Made by a program: the position numbers and the translations under genes. Shown in pieces: positions 26,501-33,460 of a stretch of DNA of 64,000 nucleotides. The stretch's first letter is position 1. Each line of letters begins with the position of its first letter. The stretch is taken from assembly GCF_001598475.1 (NCBI RefSeq), contig NZ_BCZA01000008.1:124001-188000 (forward strand), in the 5' to 3' direction. This DNA is from Pantoea agglomerans NBRC 102470 (GTDB lineage: Bacteria > Pseudomonadota > Gammaproteobacteria > Enterobacterales > Enterobacteriaceae). The notes below the pieces were generated by a model. That model saw nothing but the letters and a program-made list of their open reading frames with translations, was not told where the DNA came from and searched no databases.

Positions 26501-27353
26501 TTCGCAAACCGCTTCGGGCGTGGAGCTGAATCTGGCGCTGAAGGGCGACAGCTATAAAGTGGATATCGGCAGTACGCCGCTGGGCCAGGATCTCAGTACT
26601 CTGGTCGGTGGCGTGCAGTGGTCACCGAAACTCACCGACTTCCTGACGCTGATCCTGACCGGTGAGCGCCGCGCGATTACCGACAGCCTGCTCTCTTACG
26701 TCGGCGCAGAAGATAAAACCAGTGGCAAACGCTGGGGACGCGTCACCAAAAACGGCGCTAACGCCCTGTTAAGCTACGACAATGGCGATGCCGGCTTCTA
26801 TGCTGGTGCGGGCGCGTACAGCTATCTCGGCGAGAATGTCGCCAGCAACAACAACCTGCAGGCAACAGCCGGTGCCTACGTCCGTCCGTTCCACACTGAG
26901 GATCGCGAGCTGAAAGTCGGCATGAGCCTGTCGTGGATGGACTTCTCAAAGAACCTCAGCTACTTCAGCTACGGTCAGGGCGGCTACTTCAGCCCGCAGA
27001 ACTATGCGTCGGTCTCGTTCCCGATAGAGTTCTCACGCAAGTTTGACGATCTGAAAGTGAATATTGGCGGTGCAGCCGGTTATCAGACCTACAGTCAGGA
27101 TAAGAGCGCGTACTTCCCGTCGGATGCCAGCCTGCAGTCAGAGCTGGAATCCCTTGCCGCCAGCGGCAGCGTGAAAGACGCTTACTACTCCGGCGGCAGC
27201 AAAAACGGCATCGGCTACAACCTGCACGCCGGGGCGGACTACAAACTTAATAAAGATGTGACGATTGGCGGCCAGCTGGGTTATGACACCTTTGGTGACT
27301 ACAACGAAAGCAGCGCACAGCTCTATGTCCGTTACCTGTTCGGAGAGAAGTAA
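23538..27353 (+). CDS. bcsC: Type I BcsC, TPR and outer-membrane cellulose export protein
   Basis: Carries cellulose across the periplasm and outer membrane. It has 1271 residues: a signal peptide ending about LLAAES (residue 31), a long TPR solenoid (residues about 35-800, repeats such as ALYLLALYSQQGGDTAAAAQY), a flexible linker around NPFINRD, and a C-terminal 16-strand beta-barrel (BcsC_C, from about 930) that ends YVRYLFGEK. The start has AAGGA upstream. Its stop overlaps the bcsD start (TAATG). It resembles, but is clearly distinct from, the type II BcsC at 38340. Confidence 0.95.
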   Translation: MKKNLLSAGIRKALLLGSALALSQPLLAAESANPALQALFDQASYWHQKAHDDLATASLQKVLMVEPNNTQALYLLALYSQQGGDTAAAAQYRARLSQVSPNDPHLGELDNARQMQTIPQAQLALARQQARSGNIPAALQTWRNTFSGNAPPPSVAAEYYLTMAGDRTLLPQAVEALRQFAAQHPQDTGARLALGKALTYQETTRREGIEVLSSLASGNQDADRSLRQALLWLGPQPSDAALYQTWQQRHPQDSAVIDYYRKNVGGAEKGAGFSALNSGDVGGAQSSFEKVLGANPQDADALAGMGYVAQRAGRYQEAADYLQRSAQLGGDQGSSRQQQADDARFYAQLASAQQALKSGDTAQALTLSEPLVQADGEKGLAARLFRADVLRRTNQPQQAEQLYRTILQSDADNRSAKEGLFYVLRQQNRGTEANTLLGALPDSVRQSVTPRANEADALRQQAKRQLAAGNNAAAIATLQQGIHRYPTDGWLRLDLARLYRQQGDTLLAANVMQPVMRNGASTSELYAGALNASESGGWQQASTLLSRIPANAKTAAMRELAQRVNFNLQMSTADQYLAQGATAAAANTLKALTVNPPTNPVDAGNLAQKLAQAGDLTSAVSVVRTNLQRGVQGNAGDYAAQMTVLNQAGLGSEAQRFLSNPELQARSTPTQLAGIRNGYLINEVDRLRQQRQYAVAYDKLIGALQQDPQNRDLMFAMARLYQDGKMNRDAGVVYDYLMTQDTPTQDARVGAINVALAQNNVQRANELSRGLNSTTQTPDRLLLLARVAEANGEHSQAMAYLRSARGQLIGLQGAQPGSVPTVGGLALADNPFINRDTSPVGRSPSSYGTVLPWQAAPAGVAAGVTTQGEPAAGSETVAQQSQILHDVDTMMDSLQEKTGSWSQGMVQVRGRDGESGLSKLTEAKAPLTFSTVPFETARLDFTATPVSLTAGSGAADAWRRFGTNALSQGRVVAAGGATVNDLPNATTDSQTASGVELNLALKGDSYKVDIGSTPLGQDLSTLVGGVQWSPKLTDFLTLILTGERRAITDSLLSYVGAEDKTSGKRWGRVTKNGANALLSYDNGDAGFYAGAGAYSYLGENVASNNNLQATAGAYVRPFHTEDRELKVGMSLSWMDFSKNLSYFSYGQGGYFSPQNYASVSFPIEFSRKFDDLKVNIGGAAGYQTYSQDKSAYFPSDASLQSELESLAASGSVKDAYYSGGSKNGIGYNLHAGADYKLNKDVTIGGQLGYDTFGDYNESSAQLYVRYLFGEK

Positions 27354-27796
27354 TGAGTGAGCATTCGGGGGTATCGCATCCTTATCAGCCAGGCTGGTTT
27401 GACCTGGTCAGCGTGCTGATTGACGGGATGATCGCCAACGCCGGTCAGCAGGAGGCGGAAGCCTTTCTCTATAAGATGGGGGAATCGCTGGCGAACCGCT
27501 ATCCTTTGCCAGAGTCGCGTACCGTGCAGGATCTGGAGCGCGAGTGCAATCTGCAACTGGCGCGGTTTAACTGGGGCTTTGTGCAGCTTCAGCCGGAAGA
27601 GAAGGCGCTGCTGATTGCCTGTCACGCCTTACCGGCAGGCGACAACATCCACTCTCCAGCTGACTGGCAGGCGGCGTTTGGTGCGGTGATGGCCGGACTT
27701 TTTTCGGGCTGGTTGCAGGGCCAGGGCGGCAGCAGCATTGTGCCGGTTACGCTTGAACTCAACGATGGCAGCACGCTGCACTATCGATATCAATAG
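27353..27796 (+). CDS. bcsD: Cellulose synthase subunit BcsD
   Basis: A 147-residue protein of the BcsD/AxCeSD family, which forms octameric rings that help align synthase complexes so that glucan chains crystallise into ordered ribbons. Recognisable segments are GWFDLVSVLIDGM near the start, FLYKMGESLANRYPL, and FNWGFVQL. There is no signal peptide. It marks this operon as type I. bcsC and bcsD overlap by one base; bcsZ follows after 8 bp. Confidence 0.92.
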   Translation: MSEHSGVSHPYQPGWFDLVSVLIDGMIANAGQQEAEAFLYKMGESLANRYPLPESRTVQDLERECNLQLARFNWGFVQLQPEEKALLIACHALPAGDNIHSPADWQAAFGAVMAGLFSGWLQGQGGSSIVPVTLELNDGSTLHYRYQ

Positions 27797-27804
27797 GATC
27801 GGAA

Positions 27805-28812
27805 ATGAAACGTAATCCACTCTGGCGGGTCTGGCTCTGCTCTGTTTTACTGCTGGCCTGCAGCGCGCAGGCGAGTGCCAGCGGCTGGGAGACTTTTAAA
27901 AGTCGCTTTGTGACCTCAGAAGGGCGGATCACTGACACCGCCAATAACAACGTCAGTCATACCGAAGGCCAGGGTTATGGCATGTTGCTGGCGGTGGCCA
28001 ACGACGATCGCGCCACCTTTGATCGGTTGTGGCAGTGGACGCGCAGCCAGCTGCGTAATCCGCAGACCGAGCTTTTTTACTGGCGCTACGTGCCGGGCAG
28101 TGACAACCCGGTCGCCGACAAGAATAACGCCGCGGATGGCGATGTGTTGCTGGCCTGGGCGCTACAGCGTGCTGCACAGAAATGGCAGGTGGAGAGCTAC
28201 CAGCAGGAATCTGACCGTATTCAGCGCGCCATTATCAGGCTGGATGTCACGAGCTTTGGCGGCCACACCGTGATGCTGCCGGGTGCGCAGGGCTTTAACA
28301 AAGTCAGTTATGTGGTGCTCAATCCCTCTTACTTCCTGTTTCAGGCGTGGCGCGAGTTTGGTGAACACAGCCATCTTCAGGTCTGGGATAAGCTGATTAA
28401 CGATGGCTTTGATCTGCTGGGTAAGCTGAGCTTTGGTAAAACCGGGCTGCCAATGGACTGGGTCGCACTGAATGCCGACGGTTCGGTTGCCCCGGCCGTC
28501 GGCTACTCGAACCGCTTCAGTTACGATGCGATTCGCGTGCCGCTGAACATCTGGTGGTATGACCCGCACAGTCTGGCACTGGTGCCGTTTCAGCGCGTCT
28601 GGCAGGGTTACAGCCGCATGCTGACACCCGCCTGGTTCGACGTGCTGGCGAATGCCCCTGCACCTTACCATCTTGAGGGCGGACTGCTGGCGGTACGTGA
28701 CCTGACGCTGAATGAAACCGGCTATCTGAGCGATAAGCTGGCTGCGGATCAGAACTACTTTTCTGCCAGTCTGCAGTTGCTGACCTGGCAGGCGTTTCAG
28801 GAGAAGCGCTGA
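27805..28812 (+). CDS. bcsZ: Endo-beta-1,4-glucanase BcsZ (GH8)
   Basis: A periplasmic cellulase needed for correct cellulose assembly. It has 335 residues with a signal peptide ending ASA about residue 26. GH8 motifs are visible: the catalytic acid Glu54 in HTEGQGYGM and the aspartates 111 and 113 in NAADGDVLLAWAL, then LNPSYF. It is the last gene of the type I operon, not between bcsB and bcsC as in E. coli. No second bcsZ occurs in the type II operon, so it probably serves both systems. The start has GGATCGGAA upstream. Confidence 0.95.
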   Translation: MKRNPLWRVWLCSVLLLACSAQASASGWETFKSRFVTSEGRITDTANNNVSHTEGQGYGMLLAVANDDRATFDRLWQWTRSQLRNPQTELFYWRYVPGSDNPVADKNNAADGDVLLAWALQRAAQKWQVESYQQESDRIQRAIIRLDVTSFGGHTVMLPGAQGFNKVSYVVLNPSYFLFQAWREFGEHSHLQVWDKLINDGFDLLGKLSFGKTGLPMDWVALNADGSVAPAVGYSNRFSYDAIRVPLNIWWYDPHSLALVPFQRVWQGYSRMLTPAWFDVLANAPAPYHLEGGLLAVRDLTLNETGYLSDKLAADQNYFSASLQLLTWQAFQEKR

Positions 28813-28816
28813 TAAC

Positions 28817-28850
28817 TGGCAGAATGGCTGCACTGGCCGCTATTCTGCCA
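28817..28850. terminator. Hairpin between convergent bcsZ and bcsG
   Basis: 9-bp stem TGGCAGAAT/ATTCTGCCA with a smaller GGC/GCC stem inside. There is no T run in either direction, so it may act with Rho or only as a 3'-end stabiliser. Confidence 0.5.
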
Positions 28851-28940
28851 TCGACAGCCACGCGCTCAACAGGGAGCAGGCGCCGCGCCTGACCCGCCTT
28901 TAACTGCCGGGTCACGGCTCTGCAACCCGGCGGTCACGCG

Positions 28941-30602
28941 TTACTGCGGATAGGCGACCCAGTCGCCGCCGTTCAGCCTGATCCAGGGTTTGCCCTGATA
29001 CATCATCACCACTGCACCGTCATTTTCCGACACCACCGGCGTCTGCGGCAGCTTGTCAGTCAGCACCGACATATTCACATTCGGGGCATTAAATACCTGC
29101 CCATCTACGACGCGCGACACAATCTCTGACAAGGCCAGCAGGCTGGTCGGCGCATCAATGTTCAATGGCTGAGCCTGATGCGGCGCCTTCATTCCGACGA
29201 ATTTAATGCCCACCGGTACGTGAGTAATATCCGGGCTGGGAATATCGCGCAGGCCGGACATCTGCATCTTATCTCCCTGCAATGCTGCGCCATGCTCGGG
29301 CACCACCAGCACCATGACGCGGCGGCCCGACTTCTCCAGTTGCGTCATAAAGGCATCAAGCTGATCGAATAGTAGTTGCGCGCGCGGCTTCCACGGCGCG
29401 GTTTTGGTGCTGCCGAGTTCGCGGGTGCCGTCGTGCAGCGGGATCAGATTGTAGAAGGTGGCGCTGCGTGCATCGCTGCTTTTGCTGCGGTCGTCCAGCC
29501 AGCGCTGCATCAGTTGCGCATCGTTGAATACCGGCGAGCCGTCGAATGATGTCAGTTCTGGTGCGATACCCGCCTGTGACATCAGCGGTGCCTGAATATC
29601 GCCGCCCTCGCGCACCTCCTTCAGATAGTTACCGAATACGCCGGTGTGATCCATCATCAACTGCTCTTTAAAGCCCAGCTTCGCCAGATTGTCGAACAGA
29701 TAGCAACGCGGATCGGCAGGTTTATAGAGATCGCTATGCGAGGTCTGGCCACAACTGGCACGCAGCAGTCGGATACCCGCCGGTCCGCTGTAGCTGGTTG
29801 CGGCGTTGTAATTGCTCAGCATGATGTCGAAATGCTGCCACAGCGGATGGTTACGCAGCTGGGAAGCATCCATATCAGACCAGGCGAGCGAACAGATATT
29901 GATCACCAGGATGTCGAAAGGCTGCGAATCGGCGGGCAGATTGTCGGGAAAATGCGTCACGCGCTGGCGTTCACTTTCATGAAAGCGGTTCAGCCAGGCG
30001 GTGAGATTCGCGCTGGTCGGCGGCGCAGACTGCTCCAGTCCATCCGGCGTGGCGGCTGGCTGGCCGCCGCTGGGTGTCTGATTCAATACGACCTGTGGCG
30101 TAGCCGTCCGGGTCGGCAGCAGCGACATCGCCGGGCCAGCAATCGTCAGCACGTTAAGCCAGATCAGCATCAGGGAAACCAGCACCGTGATGCGAATCCA
30201 TTGTGAAACAAACAGATAGAGAACCAGCAGCACAAAGGCGGCTCCCACCATTTGCCAGTTAATAAAGCGATCGGCCAGGTCGAGCAGATAGGCCGCAGAG
30301 AAGCCCGCCAGCTGATCGCCCTGGCTGAGTATGCTGCTGAGTCCTGGCAGCCAGGTGTCGTGCCAGAACAGCGCGATGCCAACCGGAATCGAGATCAACT
30401 GGCGGATGCGATGCAGGCGCGCCGAGGGTAACGGAAAAAGCAGCCAGGCGAGAAACACCAGATTGCTCAGGGCGTGAAAATTGAGATAGCCATACCACAG
30501 CAGGCCGAACTTCAGTAAAAAGTAGAAATTCCAGCCGCCCAGTCCGCGCCAGGAGGACCAGAAGCGGGAAGAGGAGGCCGCCGCGGGTTGATCAGTATTC
30601 AT
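28941..30602 (-). CDS. bcsG: Cellulose phosphoethanolamine transferase BcsG
   Basis: Inner-membrane enzyme that adds phosphoethanolamine to nascent cellulose in the periplasm and is needed for full cellulose yield in E. coli. It has 553 residues: about five membrane helices in the first 160, a short linker, then an alkaline-phosphatase-fold domain. The nucleophile equivalent to E. coli Ser278 is Ser272 in TSYSGPAG; RASCGQ and VVPEHGA (metal ligands) follow. The start overlaps the bcsF stop (TAATG). It belongs to the bcsEFG transcript, which runs towards the type I operon. Confidence 0.95.
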   Translation of the reverse strand: MNTDQPAAASSSRFWSSWRGLGGWNFYFLLKFGLLWYGYLNFHALSNLVFLAWLLFPLPSARLHRIRQLISIPVGIALFWHDTWLPGLSSILSQGDQLAGFSAAYLLDLADRFINWQMVGAAFVLLVLYLFVSQWIRITVLVSLMLIWLNVLTIAGPAMSLLPTRTATPQVVLNQTPSGGQPAATPDGLEQSAPPTSANLTAWLNRFHESERQRVTHFPDNLPADSQPFDILVINICSLAWSDMDASQLRNHPLWQHFDIMLSNYNAATSYSGPAGIRLLRASCGQTSHSDLYKPADPRCYLFDNLAKLGFKEQLMMDHTGVFGNYLKEVREGGDIQAPLMSQAGIAPELTSFDGSPVFNDAQLMQRWLDDRSKSSDARSATFYNLIPLHDGTRELGSTKTAPWKPRAQLLFDQLDAFMTQLEKSGRRVMVLVVPEHGAALQGDKMQMSGLRDIPSPDITHVPVGIKFVGMKAPHQAQPLNIDAPTSLLALSEIVSRVVDGQVFNAPNVNMSVLTDKLPQTPVVSENDGAVVMMYQGKPWIRLNGGDWVAYPQ

Positions 30603-30790
30603 TAATTTTTTCTGTCCGTTTCAGAGGATTGACGCTGCCAGTAACCTTCCGATTTAAGCGCGCGCGCTGGCAACAGACGATTCATGATGCCGTTCCAGCG
30701 ACGGGGTAGCCATTTTTGATATAATGGCTTTAAAAACAGCAGGATAACCAGAATAAGTAGCGCAATTTGTACCCAGTCCATCAGATTCAT
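30602..30790 (-). CDS. bcsF: Cellulose biosynthesis membrane protein BcsF
   Basis: A 62-residue single-span inner-membrane protein. The helix is residues about 6-24 (WVQIALLILVILLFLK), followed by a basic cytoplasmic tail. In E. coli BcsF recruits BcsE, and with it BcsG, to the synthase. It overlaps bcsE at its start (ATGA) and bcsG at its stop, so translation of the three is coupled. Confidence 0.92.
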   Translation of the reverse strand: MNLMDWVQIALLILVILLFLKPLYQKWLPRRWNGIMNRLLPARALKSEGYWQRQSSETDRKN

Positions 30791-32325
30791 CAGGCTTTGT
30801 TCTCCGGCAGTAAAGTGATGGGCTGCGGTGCAGCGCGTTCATGTGTTTCAGGCCGGCTCTCAACGGCGGCGCGGGCCGTCTCTGATACCGGAGCCAGATC
30901 CTGAATTGCCATCGGCGTCAGTTTCTTAATATTGCTGACTTCTGCGAGGATCTGATTATCCTCAAACCAGACCATCCGGTTAGCAAACAGCTCGTCGTGA
31001 GGCAGAGAAAAGATATATTTCAATGCCTTATCAAGGTCGTTATAGCGGCAGGAAGAGAGGAAAAGGATGACACGATCTTCCAGTACCGTGACCAGGTCTC
31101 CAAAGCGGCGCGGTTTACAGAGCGTCAGGATTTGCTGAGGCTTAAGCTGTGGCACAGGCCGCAACGCGACCAGCAGGCCCTTATCATTTTCCGGCAGCAG
31201 GGTATTGCTGATCAACTGGCCGACTGACTGACAGAAGGCATCGAGACGCAGGTAGCCTTTCTCATGCAGAGGCTGCAACGAAGCGGTTAACGCCTCAAGA
31301 CTGGCGGGAACGCGACGGTTAAACACCTGTCCCTGAAGGCCCTCCAGCGTGGTCAGAAAGCGCGACAGTGTGGCGTTGGTCGGGACGATGGCGTTTACAC
31401 CGCAGGCCAGCAGCAGACGTTCGTCGCTATAACGCAGGCTGGCCCCCATCTCGCGCACCACAATTTTCAGTCCGTTGCCGCGTGTACGACGCAGGCTGTG
31501 CACCATCTTCGCCAGTTCGTTGATATATTCGCTGCGGGTCAGGCTGAAAATCACCGTTGCGGCATTGGCCTGCTGCGCCCGCAACCAGACCTGCTCGTTA
31601 TCCTCGAACAGTTGCCACTGGCGTGAAAGCGGCGGCGCGCCTTCGAGCACGATGTTGTCCGCAAGATAATGCTGCTCATCGTTGAGGCTCAGCGGTTCCT
31701 GCTTTTCATTTAAGGTAAAAAAGCGTTCATTTTCACAGCCCAGACGTATTGCCCGATCGGCAAGCAGGCGTTTCGCGGCATACCACCAGTTAATTCGATA
31801 CTGCCAGCTATCCTGCTGAAAGCTCAAATGCGCAACGCCATCCAGCTGACGAAAATAACGCTGAAGATGATTACTCAGATTTATTATTGTGGTGCCAGAG
31901 GTCACGATTAAAAGGGTGAGCTTTCTTTTATGCAGAGTCTGACGCATGCCCTTTATCCAGCGGGATAATTCTGCGTCATCAAGCTTATCCCATTGCGCGG
32001 CGTTGCTATTAAATATCACTAACCCATTTTTACTGCCGAGCGTGCGCAGAAAATCGCTTTCCAGCTGCAACAAACTGCTTTTGCTTTTGGAAAGAGAAAA
32101 CAGCGGAATACGATCGGGTCCGCCAATGGGATCGGGCGTCAGCAAATCACGCGGCGGCTGGTCAGCGCTGATCAGCGTTACGGCCTGCTGATGTGAAATT
32201 ACCTGTCGAATAAAAGTGCGGGCGTCATCCTGCCGCGCACAGGTCACCCAATAACAGCCGGGCGTTTGCAATGCCGTTAATTCAGGCTGAACATGCAACA
32301 GCCCCAGCGAAAAAGAATTTTTCAT
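30790..32325 (-). CDS. bcsE: c-di-GMP-binding protein BcsE
   Basis: A cytoplasmic regulator that boosts cellulose synthesis when c-di-GMP is bound and links the BcsRQ ATPase complex to BcsF. It has 511 residues: a degenerate receiver-like and NTPase-like N-terminal part, then the C-terminal GIL domain. The c-di-GMP-binding RxGD motif is present as RFGD (407-410) in CKPRRFGDLVTVL. It is the first gene of the minus-strand bcsEFG transcript and diverges from bcsR; the 206-bp gap (32326-32531) must hold both promoters. Confidence 0.93.
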   Translation of the reverse strand: MKNSFSLGLLHVQPELTALQTPGCYWVTCARQDDARTFIRQVISHQQAVTLISADQPPRDLLTPDPIGGPDRIPLFSLSKSKSSLLQLESDFLRTLGSKNGLVIFNSNAAQWDKLDDAELSRWIKGMRQTLHKRKLTLLIVTSGTTIINLSNHLQRYFRQLDGVAHLSFQQDSWQYRINWWYAAKRLLADRAIRLGCENERFFTLNEKQEPLSLNDEQHYLADNIVLEGAPPLSRQWQLFEDNEQVWLRAQQANAATVIFSLTRSEYINELAKMVHSLRRTRGNGLKIVVREMGASLRYSDERLLLACGVNAIVPTNATLSRFLTTLEGLQGQVFNRRVPASLEALTASLQPLHEKGYLRLDAFCQSVGQLISNTLLPENDKGLLVALRPVPQLKPQQILTLCKPRRFGDLVTVLEDRVILFLSSCRYNDLDKALKYIFSLPHDELFANRMVWFEDNQILAEVSNIKKLTPMAIQDLAPVSETARAAVESRPETHERAAPQPITLLPENKA

Positions 32326-32531
32326 ATTGAATTCGTTATTTTTCCAGTCCAGGCTAGCTTATTATAGACAGGCCGGGATGTAACCTGAGAAATTTAAACA
32401 TTGCTAATCACAGGCCGGCTCACATTGTTCTGCAATTGCCGCGTTTCTGGAAATATTTTTCAACTTTCCTTTACGCGTACGCGCAGTCGGTCATCCTGAG
32501 TGTGACGTTGTTTTATTTTTGGCGAACAGTA

Positions 32532-32729
32532 ATGAAAAACCACAATCTCTATAACCCTGTTGCCGCTGATGGCGATCGTCAGGATGATATTAGTGCGTTG
32601 CGTGATGCGTTTTCTTTGCACTCTTTCCGCTATGTCGACATTGCGCGGGAAGAGCGCCTGAAAGCGATCGTGTCGCGCTGGCCGCTGTTAGCGGAAACCC
32701 TTGCCAGCCAGTCTGAGACCGATCGCTGA
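32532..32729 (+). CDS. bcsR: Cellulose biosynthesis regulator BcsR
   Basis: A 65-residue protein matching E. coli YhjR/BcsR; the conserved segments are ALRDAFSLHSF and RYVDIAREERLKAIVSRWPLLAE. In E. coli it forms a stable complex with BcsQ needed for synthase assembly. ATG 32532 is chosen from homology; the frame is open to 32436 and no strong ribosome site is seen. Its stop overlaps the bcsQ start (TGATG). It opens the type II operon. Confidence 0.9.
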   Translation: MKNHNLYNPVAADGDRQDDISALRDAFSLHSFRYVDIAREERLKAIVSRWPLLAETLASQSETDR

Positions 32730-33460
32730 TGCCGCAGATCGCGCTTCAGGGCGTACGGGGCGGCGTCGGCACGACTTCTCTTTGTGCCGGATTAGGCTGG
32801 GCGCTGGCGGCACTCGGCGAACGAGTATTGTTGATCGATGGCTCCCCGGTCAGCCAGCTCGGCGTGCATTTTAATCTGCCCGCTCAGCAGGATAATGGCT
32901 GGATGAAAGCACTGTGTGAGGGCGGTGACTGGCAGCACAGCGGGCTTCGCTATCCCGATGGTCCTGATTTGCTGCCTCACGGGGTGCTGTCCCATCAGCA
33001 TGCTTTGACTATTGCCAGACAGAATGAGGCGATCGCCGCGCCGCTGCTCCAGGCATTACCGGACCTGCGGGCGCGCTATCAGTGGATTATTTTCGATCTG
33101 CCTGCCGATACCCTGCCCTGGCATGAAACGCTCTATCCGACGCTGGACAGCCTGTTGTGCGTCACTCAGCCAGACGCGAATTGCCATTTACGGCTTAGCC
33201 AGCGCCAGTTTCCGGCGCGCACCCGGTTTATTATCAATCAGTTTAATGCCAACAGCCGTCTGCAGCAGGATCTGCATCAGCTCTGGATGGCCTCGCTGAA
33301 TCCGCTGATACCGCTGCTGATCCACCGGGATGAGGCGCTGGCAGAAGCGCTGATGATGAAGCAGCCGGTCGGTGAATACCGGCCACATGCGTTGGTCAGT
33401 GAAGAGATCATCACGCTGGCAAGCTGGCTGCTGCTCAATCTGAATGGAGTGAGCTCTTGA
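32729..33460 (+). CDS. bcsQ: Type II operon BcsQ, ParA/MinD-like
   Basis: A 243-residue SIMIBI-family protein partnered with BcsR. The P-loop region reads GVRGGVGTTSL (residues 8-18): both the signature lysine and the Walker A lysine of ParA-type ATPases are replaced, by Arg and Thr. E. coli BcsQ has the same RGGVGTT pattern, so this is a family trait rather than decay. The C-terminal LIHRDEALAEAL and QPVGEYRPHALVSEEI are also as in E. coli. It overlaps bcsA by 4 bp. Confidence 0.93.
   Translation: MPQIALQGVRGGVGTTSLCAGLGWALAALGERVLLIDGSPVSQLGVHFNLPAQQDNGWMKALCEGGDWQHSGLRYPDGPDLLPHGVLSHQHALTIARQNEAIAAPLLQALPDLRARYQWIIFDLPADTLPWHETLYPTLDSLLCVTQPDANCHLRLSQRQFPARTRFIINQFNANSRLQQDLHQLWMASLNPLIPLLIHRDEALAEALMMKQPVGEYRPHALVSEEIITLASWLLLNLNGVSS

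Noticed and set aside
32729..33460. Type II bcsQ as a decayed ATPase gene because both P-loop lysines are missing
   Set aside because: E. coli BcsQ has the same RGGVGTT sequence; it is normal for the family.
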